A stretch of 64,000 nt of DNA. Source: Flammula alnicola. Lineage: Eukaryota > Basidiomycota > Agaricomycetes > Agaricales > Strophariaceae. This document shows, piece after piece, positions 33,731-43,300 of the stretch; the stretch's first letter is position 1; every line of letters starts with the position of its first letter. The stretch lies in the NCBI GenBank assembly GCA_015499995.1, contig JADNRV010000070.1, positions 62,001 through 126,000 on the forward strand. Direction: 5' to 3'. The translations under genes were made by a program, and so were the position numbers. Below the pieces are notes generated by a model. It did no database searches and had not been told where the DNA came from. It saw only the letters and a program-made list of their open reading frames with translations.

Positions 33731-35353
33731 TTAGACCCCATGGTACTCTACTGACAGTTGGATCAAGTCCAAAACGACCCCTCTCTGGTTGGTCAGTATT
33801 TCGACATTGACTCCCGCTTCCCGAATTCGCATCAAACTAAGGAGGACATCTTTATCGATATAGTCATCCGGTCTTGTATTCAAAGATTTTCTGTTGCCAG
33901 TGAAAGTGAGGCGCATACAGCGTAATCTCCGTTTTCTCTTGACGCCGGCAGGCGTGGTATTGTCAATGGGAGAATCAAGGTATGGGTGTTGGATACCGAC
34001 GTCTTGCACGGCTCCCTCGAGAATGCCCAGGAGAGAGCTCCACGCAAAGTTTTGAATTCCTGTGAAATGTAGAATTTCGAGGCGAGGAAGAAACCCGAGG
34101 GGTACCTCGGTTACCGGCAGCTCAGCAGCAAGGTGGTTGAGGAATTTATCTGTCATCGGGTCGGCACTATGGGGGATAGATGATATTGACAAATGCGTAA
34201 TGCCGGGCAACTTTTCCAGAAGGTCGATTAAATCGAGATCGTTGGCAGGAACTCGAATATCCAAAGATACGAGAGGACTTTGAGAGCGAGTGAAGAGCGA
34301 GATAAGTTCATCCTTGGGGAAATAGGGTGATAGAGTTGAGTCGAAGACAAAAGATTCCAGAGACGGAAAATCAAGTATGTTGAACAAGCCGAATAGATGT
34401 CGATTATCGAGGCCCCAGGCCGAGCTGACATACAGGTGCTTAAGCGACGGATGTGTAGCGTGCGCAGCTGATTTAGGAAATTCTTCGTTGGAAATATCTT
34501 TGAGACCGTGAAACTTGCCAGTCACCAGTCTCTGGGCGGCGTATAGGATCGTCAATAGTTCATCTGGGCTGTTGGAATAACCTTCAAAATACGTAAGATT
34601 ATCCCATTGCACGACAACATTCGAAACCGAGATACTGCCGTTGATTTCGAAATGGCGCAGGGAAGGAGTTTGGGGGAGGTGGAAGGTAGTACCAATCGAG
34701 TAATCTTCAGAAAGGAGGCGAATGGTTTCGAGCATCGGAGCGTGTATGAGATCGCCAATGATGTAGCGATTGTAGCGTATATCAGAATATAACGTTAAGC
34801 TATGCCAGCGATGGGAATACTGTCGGACAACGTCGAATAAACGAGAAAAAGATTCCTCTTGCACTTGGCAGTGGTCTGGGAGGTCCATGGTAAGGCTTAT
34901 AGACAGTGGAAGCTGACCTGAACGGTCGAGCCACTGTTTCACTAACTCTGCCTGCGACCCTCGGAGGTCAGACTTATACAAAAAGATGTTTGCGGATGCC
35001 CAAAGTCGTGGTGTTTTGAGAGCGATCTCCCGCCACGTTCTGCAAACAGAAGCGAGGAGCAGCGGAGGAGACCGATCGGCTTTATTGGAAGGCTGTTCGA
35101 ACTCCAGACGGTCATTTATGCTCTCGACGTAGAGCGTAAAAATGTGTGATGTGATTTCGGAAGGGAAGCGATGAACGAGAGGGTTGTGATGATGGTTAAC
35201 TTCGATCTTCAACGTAAGTTGTTTTTCAACAAGGTCGGCAAGTTGACGATCTATCACCGCGTCTAATTCTGCGAGCTTCGCGCATGCATCGCAGGGTTGT
35301 CCGTTAGAGACTGAACATTTGTGAGGGTCATAGTTGGATAAGGATTCCAGCAT
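33731..35353 (-). CDS. F-box protein, intact copy of a local duplicate
   Basis: One uninterrupted frame of 540 aa starting MLESLSNYDPHKCSVSNGQP. A short Cys pair (C-x-x-C in QPCDACAKL) and a helical segment precede the F-box: HRFPSEITSHIFTLYV, then PPLLLASVCRTWREIALKTP and RLWASANIFL. The rest has the irregular leucine-rich repeats of Agaricomycete F-box proteins (SLRHFEING, SLKHLYVSS, PLVSLDIRVP, ITHLSISSIP). Such proteins recruit targets to Skp1-Cullin ubiquitin ligases; no target can be named. Its paralogue lies at 38018-39670 and is broken. The duplicated unit is about 2.1 kb (33475-35540 and 37740-39850). A histone H3-like fragment lies just upstream. Confidence 0.82.
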   Translation of the reverse strand: MLESLSNYDPHKCSVSNGQPCDACAKLAELDAVIDRQLADLVEKQLTLKIEVNHHHNPLVHRFPSEITSHIFTLYVESINDRLEFEQPSNKADRSPPLLLASVCRTWREIALKTPRLWASANIFLYKSDLRGSQAELVKQWLDRSGQLPLSISLTMDLPDHCQVQEESFSRLFDVVRQYSHRWHSLTLYSDIRYNRYIIGDLIHAPMLETIRLLSEDYSIGTTFHLPQTPSLRHFEINGSISVSNVVVQWDNLTYFEGYSNSPDELLTILYAAQRLVTGKFHGLKDISNEEFPKSAAHATHPSLKHLYVSSAWGLDNRHLFGLFNILDFPSLESFVFDSTLSPYFPKDELISLFTRSQSPLVSLDIRVPANDLDLIDLLEKLPGITHLSISSIPHSADPMTDKFLNHLAAELPVTEVPLGFLPRLEILHFTGIQNFAWSSLLGILEGAVQDVGIQHPYLDSPIDNTTPAGVKRKRRLRCMRLTFTGNRKSLNTRPDDYIDKDVLLSLMRIREAGVNVEILTNQRGVVLDLIQLSVEYHGV

Positions 35354-35572
35354 GATTTCTCGAGATTTCTTGGAAAGACGAAAAATTCAGGCATTTAGAA
35401 TTTGCAGGGCGAAAACAGAGTAACCAATTACAGCTCACTATACGTGATTCCGTCGGTGACATAGAAGGAACGTCACAGGGGAGGCTTGACAACTGACGTC
35501 TGGACATAACTGAAGGGAGACGAGTCAACGACGATGAGAGCCGAGCCACTATATACGATGAGCAAGATATAC

Positions 35573-35612
35573 CTGCGATGGATTTGCGGGCAGTTTGCTT
35601 GGTACGGGCCAC
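35573..35612 (-). pseudogene. Histone H3 N-terminal exon fragment (start codon GTG)
   Basis: On the minus strand the 13 codons from 35612 read (V)ARTKQTARKSIA, then G and a GTATAT donor-like site. ARTKQTARKS is the invariant tail of histone H3, including the K4 and K9 contexts. The start codon is GTG instead of ATG and the usual TGGK after ARKS is IAG, so it has decayed. The other histone residues do not follow at once. It lies where homology between the two F-box units ends, suggesting capture at a rearrangement breakpoint. Another possibility is an ATG split by an intron, since CACCAG lies just before TGGCCC. Confidence 0.6.
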
Positions 35613-35789
35613 TGGTGACAGTCAAATCAGATCTTGGGGACTTCGGAGCCTTAACGAAGTTGGTGGTGGTTGGTGATTAAGAAAGATAAGTCGGAGCCGC
35701 AGCCAACGGTCCGCTTTTCAATTTTGCGACTTATTTACATAAAAAATATTTAAGTACATAACCATCAACTCGTTCGCGTTTATTTGTGC

Positions 35790-36960
35790 CAGTGGCCGCA
35801 TCATGATCAAGGTTGCATTTCGTGTACTGTAGCTTCAAATTCTAATCAAAGATAATTGTAGATCGATGGTCCTAGTGCCAGCTAGTGGTCTACCTGCCAT
35901 ATAGTAATGACACCAGAGCGCGGATGATGTGGTTGAGGAGAAATTATTCGTGATTTTTTCCGTCACTTCTCTTCTGGGTTTACAACCATGGACAGCTGAT
36001 CACAACTCTCATGCACTATAAAGCCTACTGTCAACGACGTGATACCCTCGAATAGCTCTAATCTGTCCGTGAAGAGCCAGGGGAGTCGACCATCGTCTAG
36101 CCTTTCAAGACCTGCTTCAAGGAATACTTCTCGTCCTTCGTCCAGTACAACCCCAAGACCAGCATCCAGCTTATCGATACGTCCAGCATCGAGTGCCTCG
36201 ACGCGTCCACAATCGCGATTTTCTCAGCGACCGCATTCAAGACATGCAAGATCACGCTTGATACCCATATGCCAGACTTTGGTCTCGCAAATTACTGGCT
36301 TGCACGAAGAAGGCACTGAAAAGGACGTCGATGGCGAGGAATTCCGGGAGCTGGTGGAGTATGCTGTGAAGAATTTGGAGACTTCGACTATCAACAAGGC
36401 TGCTGCAAGCGTCAAGCAAGCGTGGACTTGAGTGTCATTGATCGGCAGATAAGTGGGTAGGTACCTCTTCGTGTTTCGTGTTCCAGCAAATCTCATTGGT
36501 CACCTAATGTAGGCATGCTCTCAAGGCTCGAATTAACTCCAGAGACGCCCTCGGAGAAGCTTTAGAATCTGCTTATAAGACGCTGGAGCTCCACCTCGAA
36601 GAGCGAGAGGCTGATCTCGACTAGGACATCAAGGTAAGGGTAAGGTGACTTCGTTGTACCTCACTAAGTAAATGTCCTCAGCATGTTTTCCAGGCATCGC
36701 GTATCCCAGATCATCTACAGCTTCTGGTTAGTTCAGGTCTTTTATCATAAATTACACTGCTAATCTACATAAGTTAGCTTGCTCTCAGTGAACCGCCTTC
36801 AGATGGTACAGTCGAAACGGCGAAGACGTACCTCGAAACGGTCACAAATCCACCACCTCCGACACTTACCTGGGCTGCAGCTCCAGCCCACGAGGACATT
36901 CAAGTTGATCTTATGCCCTTCCCTGCTACCCACTGTAAGACTTCATGTCTCTGTATGATA
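35790..36960 (+). pseudogene. Truncated copy A of a gamma-tubulin complex component (GCP5-like)
   Basis: Copy A begins in shared non-coding sequence at about 35790. The Ser/Arg/Pro-rich start reads IPSNSSNLSVKSQGSRPSSS at about 36042, then RSRLIPICQTLVSQITGLHE and FRELVEYAVKNLETSTINKA. Lesions against copy B: an 11-bp insertion near 36410-36420 shifts the frame after KAAASV, and TAG at 36622 replaces CAG in LDQD. Exons for ARINSRDALGEALESAYK and SRIPDHLQLLLALSE remain. Similarity to B fades near 36890, before the grip domains of the tubulin-binding core. N-terminal GCP5-like identity is inferred from these motifs and from copy B. It cannot make a functional protein. Confidence 0.6.
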
Positions 36961-37084
36961 AAATTCGCTAATAATTTACATCGTAAGTTTCCCTAAATCT
37001 AATCAATCTTGCTTGTTTACGGTCATTAATAACGCAAGTCCAAGGACTTGATATTTTCAACGTCCTTATATGACTCGTTCGAGC

Positions 37085-37355
37085 TACGTTAATTCCCGAG
37101 CAATCTCGAGACCATCGGGATCCGTTGGAAGAACTTCATGGTCGGAACCCAAGAAGAATTTCTCCACCCAGATCGAGGGTGGTCACAACTCAACGAAATT
37201 CTTCCCAACACTAATTACCTTTGATTAGAAAAGAACATTTTCCGTCTGGATCTTGGGTACACGTCAAGACCATGCTATTATGGATCCGCAATGCTCGCCG
37301 ACCGAATTAAGCCTCTCACAGACGATCGATGTTTCTGTTCCCTTGCAATGTCATG
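37085..37355 (+). pseudogene. Relic coding exon, unrecognised protein
   Basis: The plus strand reads FPSNLETIGIRWKNFMVGTQ, EEFLHPDRGWSQLNEILPNT, then after a break NIFRLDLGYTSRPCYYGSAM and LADRIKPLTDD. Composition and codon use look protein-coding. I cannot name the family. It has no start, and its end overlaps an inverted GCP5-like fragment, so it is probably a remnant in rearranged DNA. Confidence 0.35.
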
Positions 37356-37430
37356 AGGATCTCGCGGACCATATCATCTTCGTCAATATAGTGCTGGTCA
37401 AAGTAGTATAGAAATTATGCAATAAATGAA
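37332..37430 (-). pseudogene. Inverted fragment of a GCP5-like exon
   Basis: The complement reads HYIDEDDMVREILMTLQGNR, then N and I, almost identical to YIDEDDMVREILMTLQGNRN in copy B at about 48290-48350. It lies on the opposite strand to copies A and B. Homology stops abruptly after the ATCG following AACAG(A)AAC, so this is a detached piece, possibly from copy A. Confidence 0.6.
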
Positions 37431-38017
37431 AGCCGCCCAACTTACATCTGGCTGCAACACGGCCGTAGACTCCTCGCAAAATGAATTCCCGAACTGCAAA
37501 AAGTCGGGGTGGAATAAGCGTTGTTCAACGTTGAACGTTGAAAGCCGATTTTCTTGCATCCAGAAGTTGTGGGAAGTCCGAGTCTTGCTCCGCGTGCCGC
37601 TAGTTGCAATCACAAGAGTGTCAACACTGGGGCCGGTAGCGGGGTTGGATTCGAAGAAGGGCTTCTATATGTAGTCAGTGCCCCAATTTAAATGGCATAT
37701 ACAAATCCTTAGCTCGAACACTTGAGTCTTGAAGCTTGAACGGTTGCCCCAAGTTACCCTTTAGATATTTAGATAGGAGGTTGCAGGAGATCTTTATAAG
37801 CGTACAAGTGCAATATGGCAGAGGGACAGAGTCATTGACTCCTGCCTAGTCCTGCAGAGCAAAATCCGCTCTCTAATGGTTTTGATAGGCATGTTGCTGA
37901 TGGTATTGGTAGATGGCCGTCGGATATCGAGGTCTTGCAAGGAAGTACGTCAAGAGAGATAACTGACTTAGCAAGAACTACCAAGCGACACAAGGTCAAT
38001 CACAAGCAGTATATGGA

Positions 38018-39670
38018 CTAGACCCCATGGTACGCTACTGACACTTGGAACAAGTCCCAAATGACCCCTCCGTGTTTGCTCAGTATTTCGACATTGACTC
38101 CCGCTTCCCGAATTCGCATCAAACTAAGGAGGACATCTTTATTGATATAGTCATCCGGTCTTGTATTGAAAGATTTTATGTTGCCAGTGAAAGTGAGGCG
38201 CATACAGCGTAATCTCCGTTTTCTCTTGACGCCGGCAGGCGTGGTATTGTCAATGGGAGAATCAAGGCATGGGTGTCGGATATCGACGTCTTGCACGGGT
38301 CCCTCGAGAATGCCCAGGAGAGAGCTCCACGCAAAGTTTCGAATTCCCGTGAAATGTAGAATTTCGAGACGAGGAAGAAACCCGAGGGGTACCTTGGTTA
38401 CCGGCAGCTCAGCAGCAAGGTGGTTGAGGAATTTATCTGTCATCAGGTCGGCACTACGGGGGATAGATGATATTGACAAATGTGTACTTAATGCCGGGCA
38501 ACTTTTCCAGAAGGTCGATTAAATCGTGATCGTTGGCAGGAGCTCGAATATCCAAAGATACGAGAGGACTTTGAGAGCGAGTGAAGAGCGAGATAAATTC
38601 GTCCTTGGGGAAATAGGGTGATAGAGTTGAGTCAAAGCTAAATGATTCCAGAGACGGAACATCAAGTAGGTTGATCAAGCCGCATAGGTGTCGATTATCG
38701 AGGTCGTGCGCGGAGCTGATATCCAGGTGCTTAAGCGACGTATGTGTGACATGCGCAGCTGATTCAGGAAATTCTTCGTTGAAAGTATCATCGACACAGT
38801 GAAACTTGCCAGTCACCAGTCTCTGGGCGGCGTATAGGATCGTCAATATTTCATCGGGGCTGTTGGAATAACCTTCAAAATACGTAAGATTATCCCATTG
38901 CACGACAACATTCGAAACCGAGATATTGCTGCTGATTTCGAAATGGCGCAGGGAAGGAGTTTCGGGGAGGCGGAAGATAGAACCACTCGAGTAATTTTCA
39001 GGAAAGAGGCGAATGGTTTCGAGCATCGGAGCCTGCATGAGATCGCCAATGATGTGGTGGTTGTCGCATATATCAGAATATAACGTTAAGCTATGCCAAC
39101 GGTGGGAATATTGTCGGACGACGTCGAATAAACGAGAAAAAAATTGGTCTTGCACTTGGTCGTGGTCTGGGAGTGCCATGGTAAGGCTTATAGACAGTGG
39201 AAGCTGACCTGAACGGTCGAGCCACTGTTTCACTAACTCTGCCTGCGACCCTCGGAGGTCAGACTTATACAAAAAGATGTTTGCGGATGCCCAAAGTCGT
39301 GGTATTTTGAGAGCGATCTCCCGCCACGTTCTGCAAACAGAAGCGAGGAGCAGCGGAGGAGACCAGTCGGCTATATTGGAAGGTCGTTCGGACAGAAAAA
39401 GGTCATTTACGCTCTCCACGTATAGCGTAAAAATGTGTGATGCGATCTCGCAAGGGAGGCGATGGACGAGTGGGTTGTGGTGGTGGTTAATTACGGTCTT
39501 CAATGCACGTCGTTTCTCGAGGAGATCGACGAGGTCGACGAGTTGATGATCTATGATCGCGTCCAATTCTACGAGCTTCACGCATGCACCGCAGGGTTGT
39601 CCGTTAGAGACTGAACATTTGTGAGAGTCGTAGTTGGATGAGGATTCCAACACGATTTTTCCAGATTTCT
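38018..39670 (-). pseudogene. F-box protein, decayed duplicate
   Basis: This is the paralogue of the intact F-box gene at 33731-35353, very similar along its length: SNYDSHKCSVSNGQPCGACV, SVCRTWREIALKIPRLWASA, and the same C-terminal block ending VSVAYHGV. Two lesions are visible. The codon matching the start of the intact copy is GTG, with no ATG upstream in a sensible place. A 4-bp insertion (TACT) at about 38486-38490 shifts the frame between LLEKLPGI and SISSIPRSAD and leads to an early stop. The F-box itself survives, so a truncated product is conceivable if another start were used. Confidence 0.75.
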
Positions 39671-39849
39671 GGCAAAGACGATAGGCTCGGGCATTTAGAA
39701 TTTGCAAAGCGAAAACGGAGTACTATCCAGTTTACCACTCACTATAAGTGCCATCGGTGGTATAGAAGGAACGTCACAGTGGAGGCTTGACAATGAATGA
39801 CTGCAACTTTCTGCAAGAATGAACTGGAGGGAGATAAAAGTAGTCTCGC

Positions 39850-40351
39850 GGAGCCAAACAACCATTTCGTGTTGGTAAAACTTACTAAAAGAGGCAACAT
39901 TTATTGATCAAGAATGTGACGAGGAACGAAAGTTCTCCCCAAAGCGACTCGAGCAGGTGGTCGACTGCAGCCTGCCACAGGTCGATGGAGGCCTCTAAGT
40001 ATTACTGGTCAAACATGTGTCGGTATCATTCGACCGCGGCTTGCCCAGCCCACAGCATATTCCTGACTTGTAATCTCCTGCCATGGTGGTGTCCTTGTCA
40101 ACTTTCGCTGAGGAAATTAATGTGCAGCTATGTAGACATGACGAGCCATCTGAGGTGCAGTTTTGGTGATCAAATCACGATCGTATGAGGAGCATATGCC
40201 ATTTGAATAAGGAATTATTAGTCTTAGAACCTATGCAATACAAGGGACATATCGTCGTACGTATAACGAGCAGCCTGAAGGAATAACTTTGCACAAAGGC
40301 ATGACAAAAAAATCGAAAGTTATACGGAGTTGCGAAACGTTCACCATATTT
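39850..40351. other. Intergenic, no gene seen
   Basis: Lies between the decayed F-box unit and the 3' end of the triple-metzincin gene. No frame, repeat or RNA gene is evident. Confidence 0.5.
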
Positions 40352-43300
40352 TTAGGCATTAGATTTGGAGGCAGGATTTACATCGGATTGAGCAGCCTTC
40401 TCCTTAAAGCTCGAGTTGTAATCAGCGTCCGACAGCAGGAACCCGTCGGGTAGCTTAACAGGAATCAGCTCTGTCTTGTCGTTATCCGTGAACTGCAAGA
40501 TGTATCCGAGGATCTACAGTCCATCGGTCAGCATTAGTGCGCGTCATGCGGAAGAAACACGTACCTGGGGACCAGGGATACGAATGATGCAGCCGTCACC
40601 CTTCTGAACGAATGAATACGACTTATCCGAGGCTTTACTGTGTTCAGACTTGTTCATCGAGAAACAAAGAATTCCCGCCGAAGTCGCAGCATACTTCTCA
40701 ATCTCTGCCCCTGCCGCCTTGATATCGGTACTGGTTATATGAATTTTGACGGTAATATCCTATGCGAGAATAAGCGTCAATAAGGCGAAACAAGAAAATA
40801 AAGGACAAGAAGCACCTTGCAAATGATAAAGCCTGCGGGGTAAGCAGGCAGGACACACTTGTTGAGGTCATCCCACACCGTCGTGTCCGAATTGTTGCTC
40901 AGGTCGCTAAAGTGCTCAATACCCTGCGGCCACCGTGACCATGTGATATTGGGGTCGAGATGGTAAAAGTCGGTCGATTGCTTGAAGAATTGAGGCTGGA
41001 ACCAACCGCCACGATCGACCGTGACCAACGTTGCACGGAAGCCTACCTCGACGTCGACGGATGCCGCTAAGCTGCTGGTCTTGGTCTCCGCAGATGTCTC
41101 ACTGCTCTCCGAATGATACGATCCGAAGAACAAACTGACATTCATATCAGAGAGCGACGCCTTGCTCGCTTCGCTCGCAGAGTTGTACTTGGTGTCCACG
41201 CTATGCTTCATGTAGATATCTTGCCAACGACTGCCTCCAGAAGACGTCTTCTCTGGAGGGTACAAATCGACGCTCTGGATAGAGTTGGGGTCCGATGTCT
41301 TTGTGGGATCTATATCCGTCGACGGTGGAGTAGGGTCGTATTGCAAGGATTGAAGGCGAGTTGTCAACTCGGAAATATCCTTGGTAAGCGCTGCGATCTT
41401 CACGTTCGTCTCGACGATTTCTTGGCTCGTATCGCTCGCTTCAGCCAGGGACTTGGCCGCCATAACCTGCGTCAAAGCACGAGTGGTCTTCGTCACCGCC
41501 AACTGCGCGTCTGTAAGCGCCTTCATGCCTTTTTCGATTTTGTCAAAGGCTGCATCCAGAATTTTTGCATTGCGCGCCGCAGGCACGAAATCGGTCATGA
41601 CGAACTCGTTATTGGCGTTGATGCAGGCACGGGCGAGGGCGACCACGTTGCTCGTATAAGTCGAATTCAGGTCGAATACTGCGTTGTCGTATGCAGTTTG
41701 CAGCCCCTGGAGCTCGGTTTGCAATTCCTGCACGCTCTTCTTCGGATTGCATCGTAAAATAGCTATGCGTGCGTTCAAGTCATCCAGTTCCTTCGACTTT
41801 ATCTGCAGTTGCTGTGCAATCACATCCTTGTCGGCTGTCAGATCCTCCATGGTGAATGACGTCGAAAGGCTCTGGAACCAATCGACTGGAGACATCTGCA
41901 CCGGGTAGATCTTCATGCTCCCGTCCATCGAGCTCATCGCGGATTCACGGAGAGCGTCCTTGGCATCTTGGAGGCACTCCGCTGGCGTCTTGATGTCCAT
42001 GTAGCCCATGTACTGGCGAATGACGTGAGAGTAACCGCGAACGACGGCATCGGCATACTTGGACGCAAGCTGAGACTCCCGAATGGCCGTGATATGCGCC
42101 AGCCTGCGCGTTAGAGCATCTAAGTCCTCGTGTTTCGTGTTCTTGATCATTTCGTCCCGCTCCAGTTCCCATGCCTGCTTGGCCTCCAGATACTCGTGCA
42201 TGAATGCCTCCGCCAATTCCATGCGATTGACCTTGTTGTCGTCGCTCAGCTTGTTGGCGACCGAAAACTGCGGCTTGGTGTCGGAATCGACGAAACTGAC
42301 CGAAGAAGATGCTGCATTAAGGGCATGGGCAACTCCGGAGGGCGCATCCGACGACGAAGTACCCGCCGTCGCCTTCGAGTTCTGGGCTGCAATCAAATCT
42401 TTCACCCAACCGGCTGTAGGAACGTCTGCCAAAAGCCATTCACGGATCTGGCCTTGTTGCTTGGTGAAATTCATCAACGAGTCTTCAACGCGAGGAACGA
42501 GATTATTCAACACCTCTTCGTATACGATCGAAAGGTTGATGCCGCTTGGTGCTCCAATCACCGGACCGATGTTGTAGAGCTGATCAACCAATCGAAATTC
42601 GCTCTCGTTCACGACGGTCGGCTTGATGAATTGGCCGTATATTCCTGCCTTGTTAGTGTCCCAGGCATACAGGTCTTCTTGCAGGAAGCGACCTGGAAAC
42701 TGCAAGGCAAATATTTGGCCGGTCGTCGGTTTGAAGAAAGAGGAAAGGGTCGTCAAGAGTTCGTCCAGGAAGGACCCCGTGCTGGCTTTTGAAGGAATGT
42801 CGGCCAGGACGTCCCTCGCGAGTGCAAAATTGGACGGTGGAATGACGGATGAGGGAATGACAGCATGAGCAGGCTGGTCTCTTGCTGCGCTCTGAGCGGC
42901 GATGATGGCGGAAGCTCGAGCAGCAATGACACTGCTTAAAGCACTGTTAAACCTCTGACGGTAATATTCGATGCGATTCCTAAATTCATCGGTGTCAAGT
43001 GCCTCGCCGAAGGCGAGGTCCCGAAGTCCCAGAAGATCGTTTGCGCTTGCCCCAAGACCCAAAGTCGCGAGGTTTTGTCGCAATGCATCTTTCTCACTGC
43101 GGGGTGAGTAAGGATAGGCAGCCTAATTGATAGTATAATGAGTAAGATGTAAGCGAGAGGAAAGAGAGGAAATCTTACTCCAAGTAATGCGTAGTCTATA
43201 TCCGAGGGCAGTTTATTAGGTCCCGTCGCATGAAAACCGAAGATATACTTGATCTCGTCCCAGAAAGATGACGTTTTCAATTTGCGGTTGGGATACAACA

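Noticed and set aside
35328..35612. A functional histone H3 gene
   Set aside because: The start codon is GTG, the sequence after ARKS departs from H3, and no histone-fold sequence follows.
37526..37550. Palindrome GTTCAACGTTGAAC as a regulatory site
   Set aside because: A single palindrome in rearranged noncoding DNA, not placed near a recognised start codon.
41113..42792. Several long plus-strand frames opposite the giant gene
   Set aside because: They are antisense to a well-supported coding exon and carry no domains.
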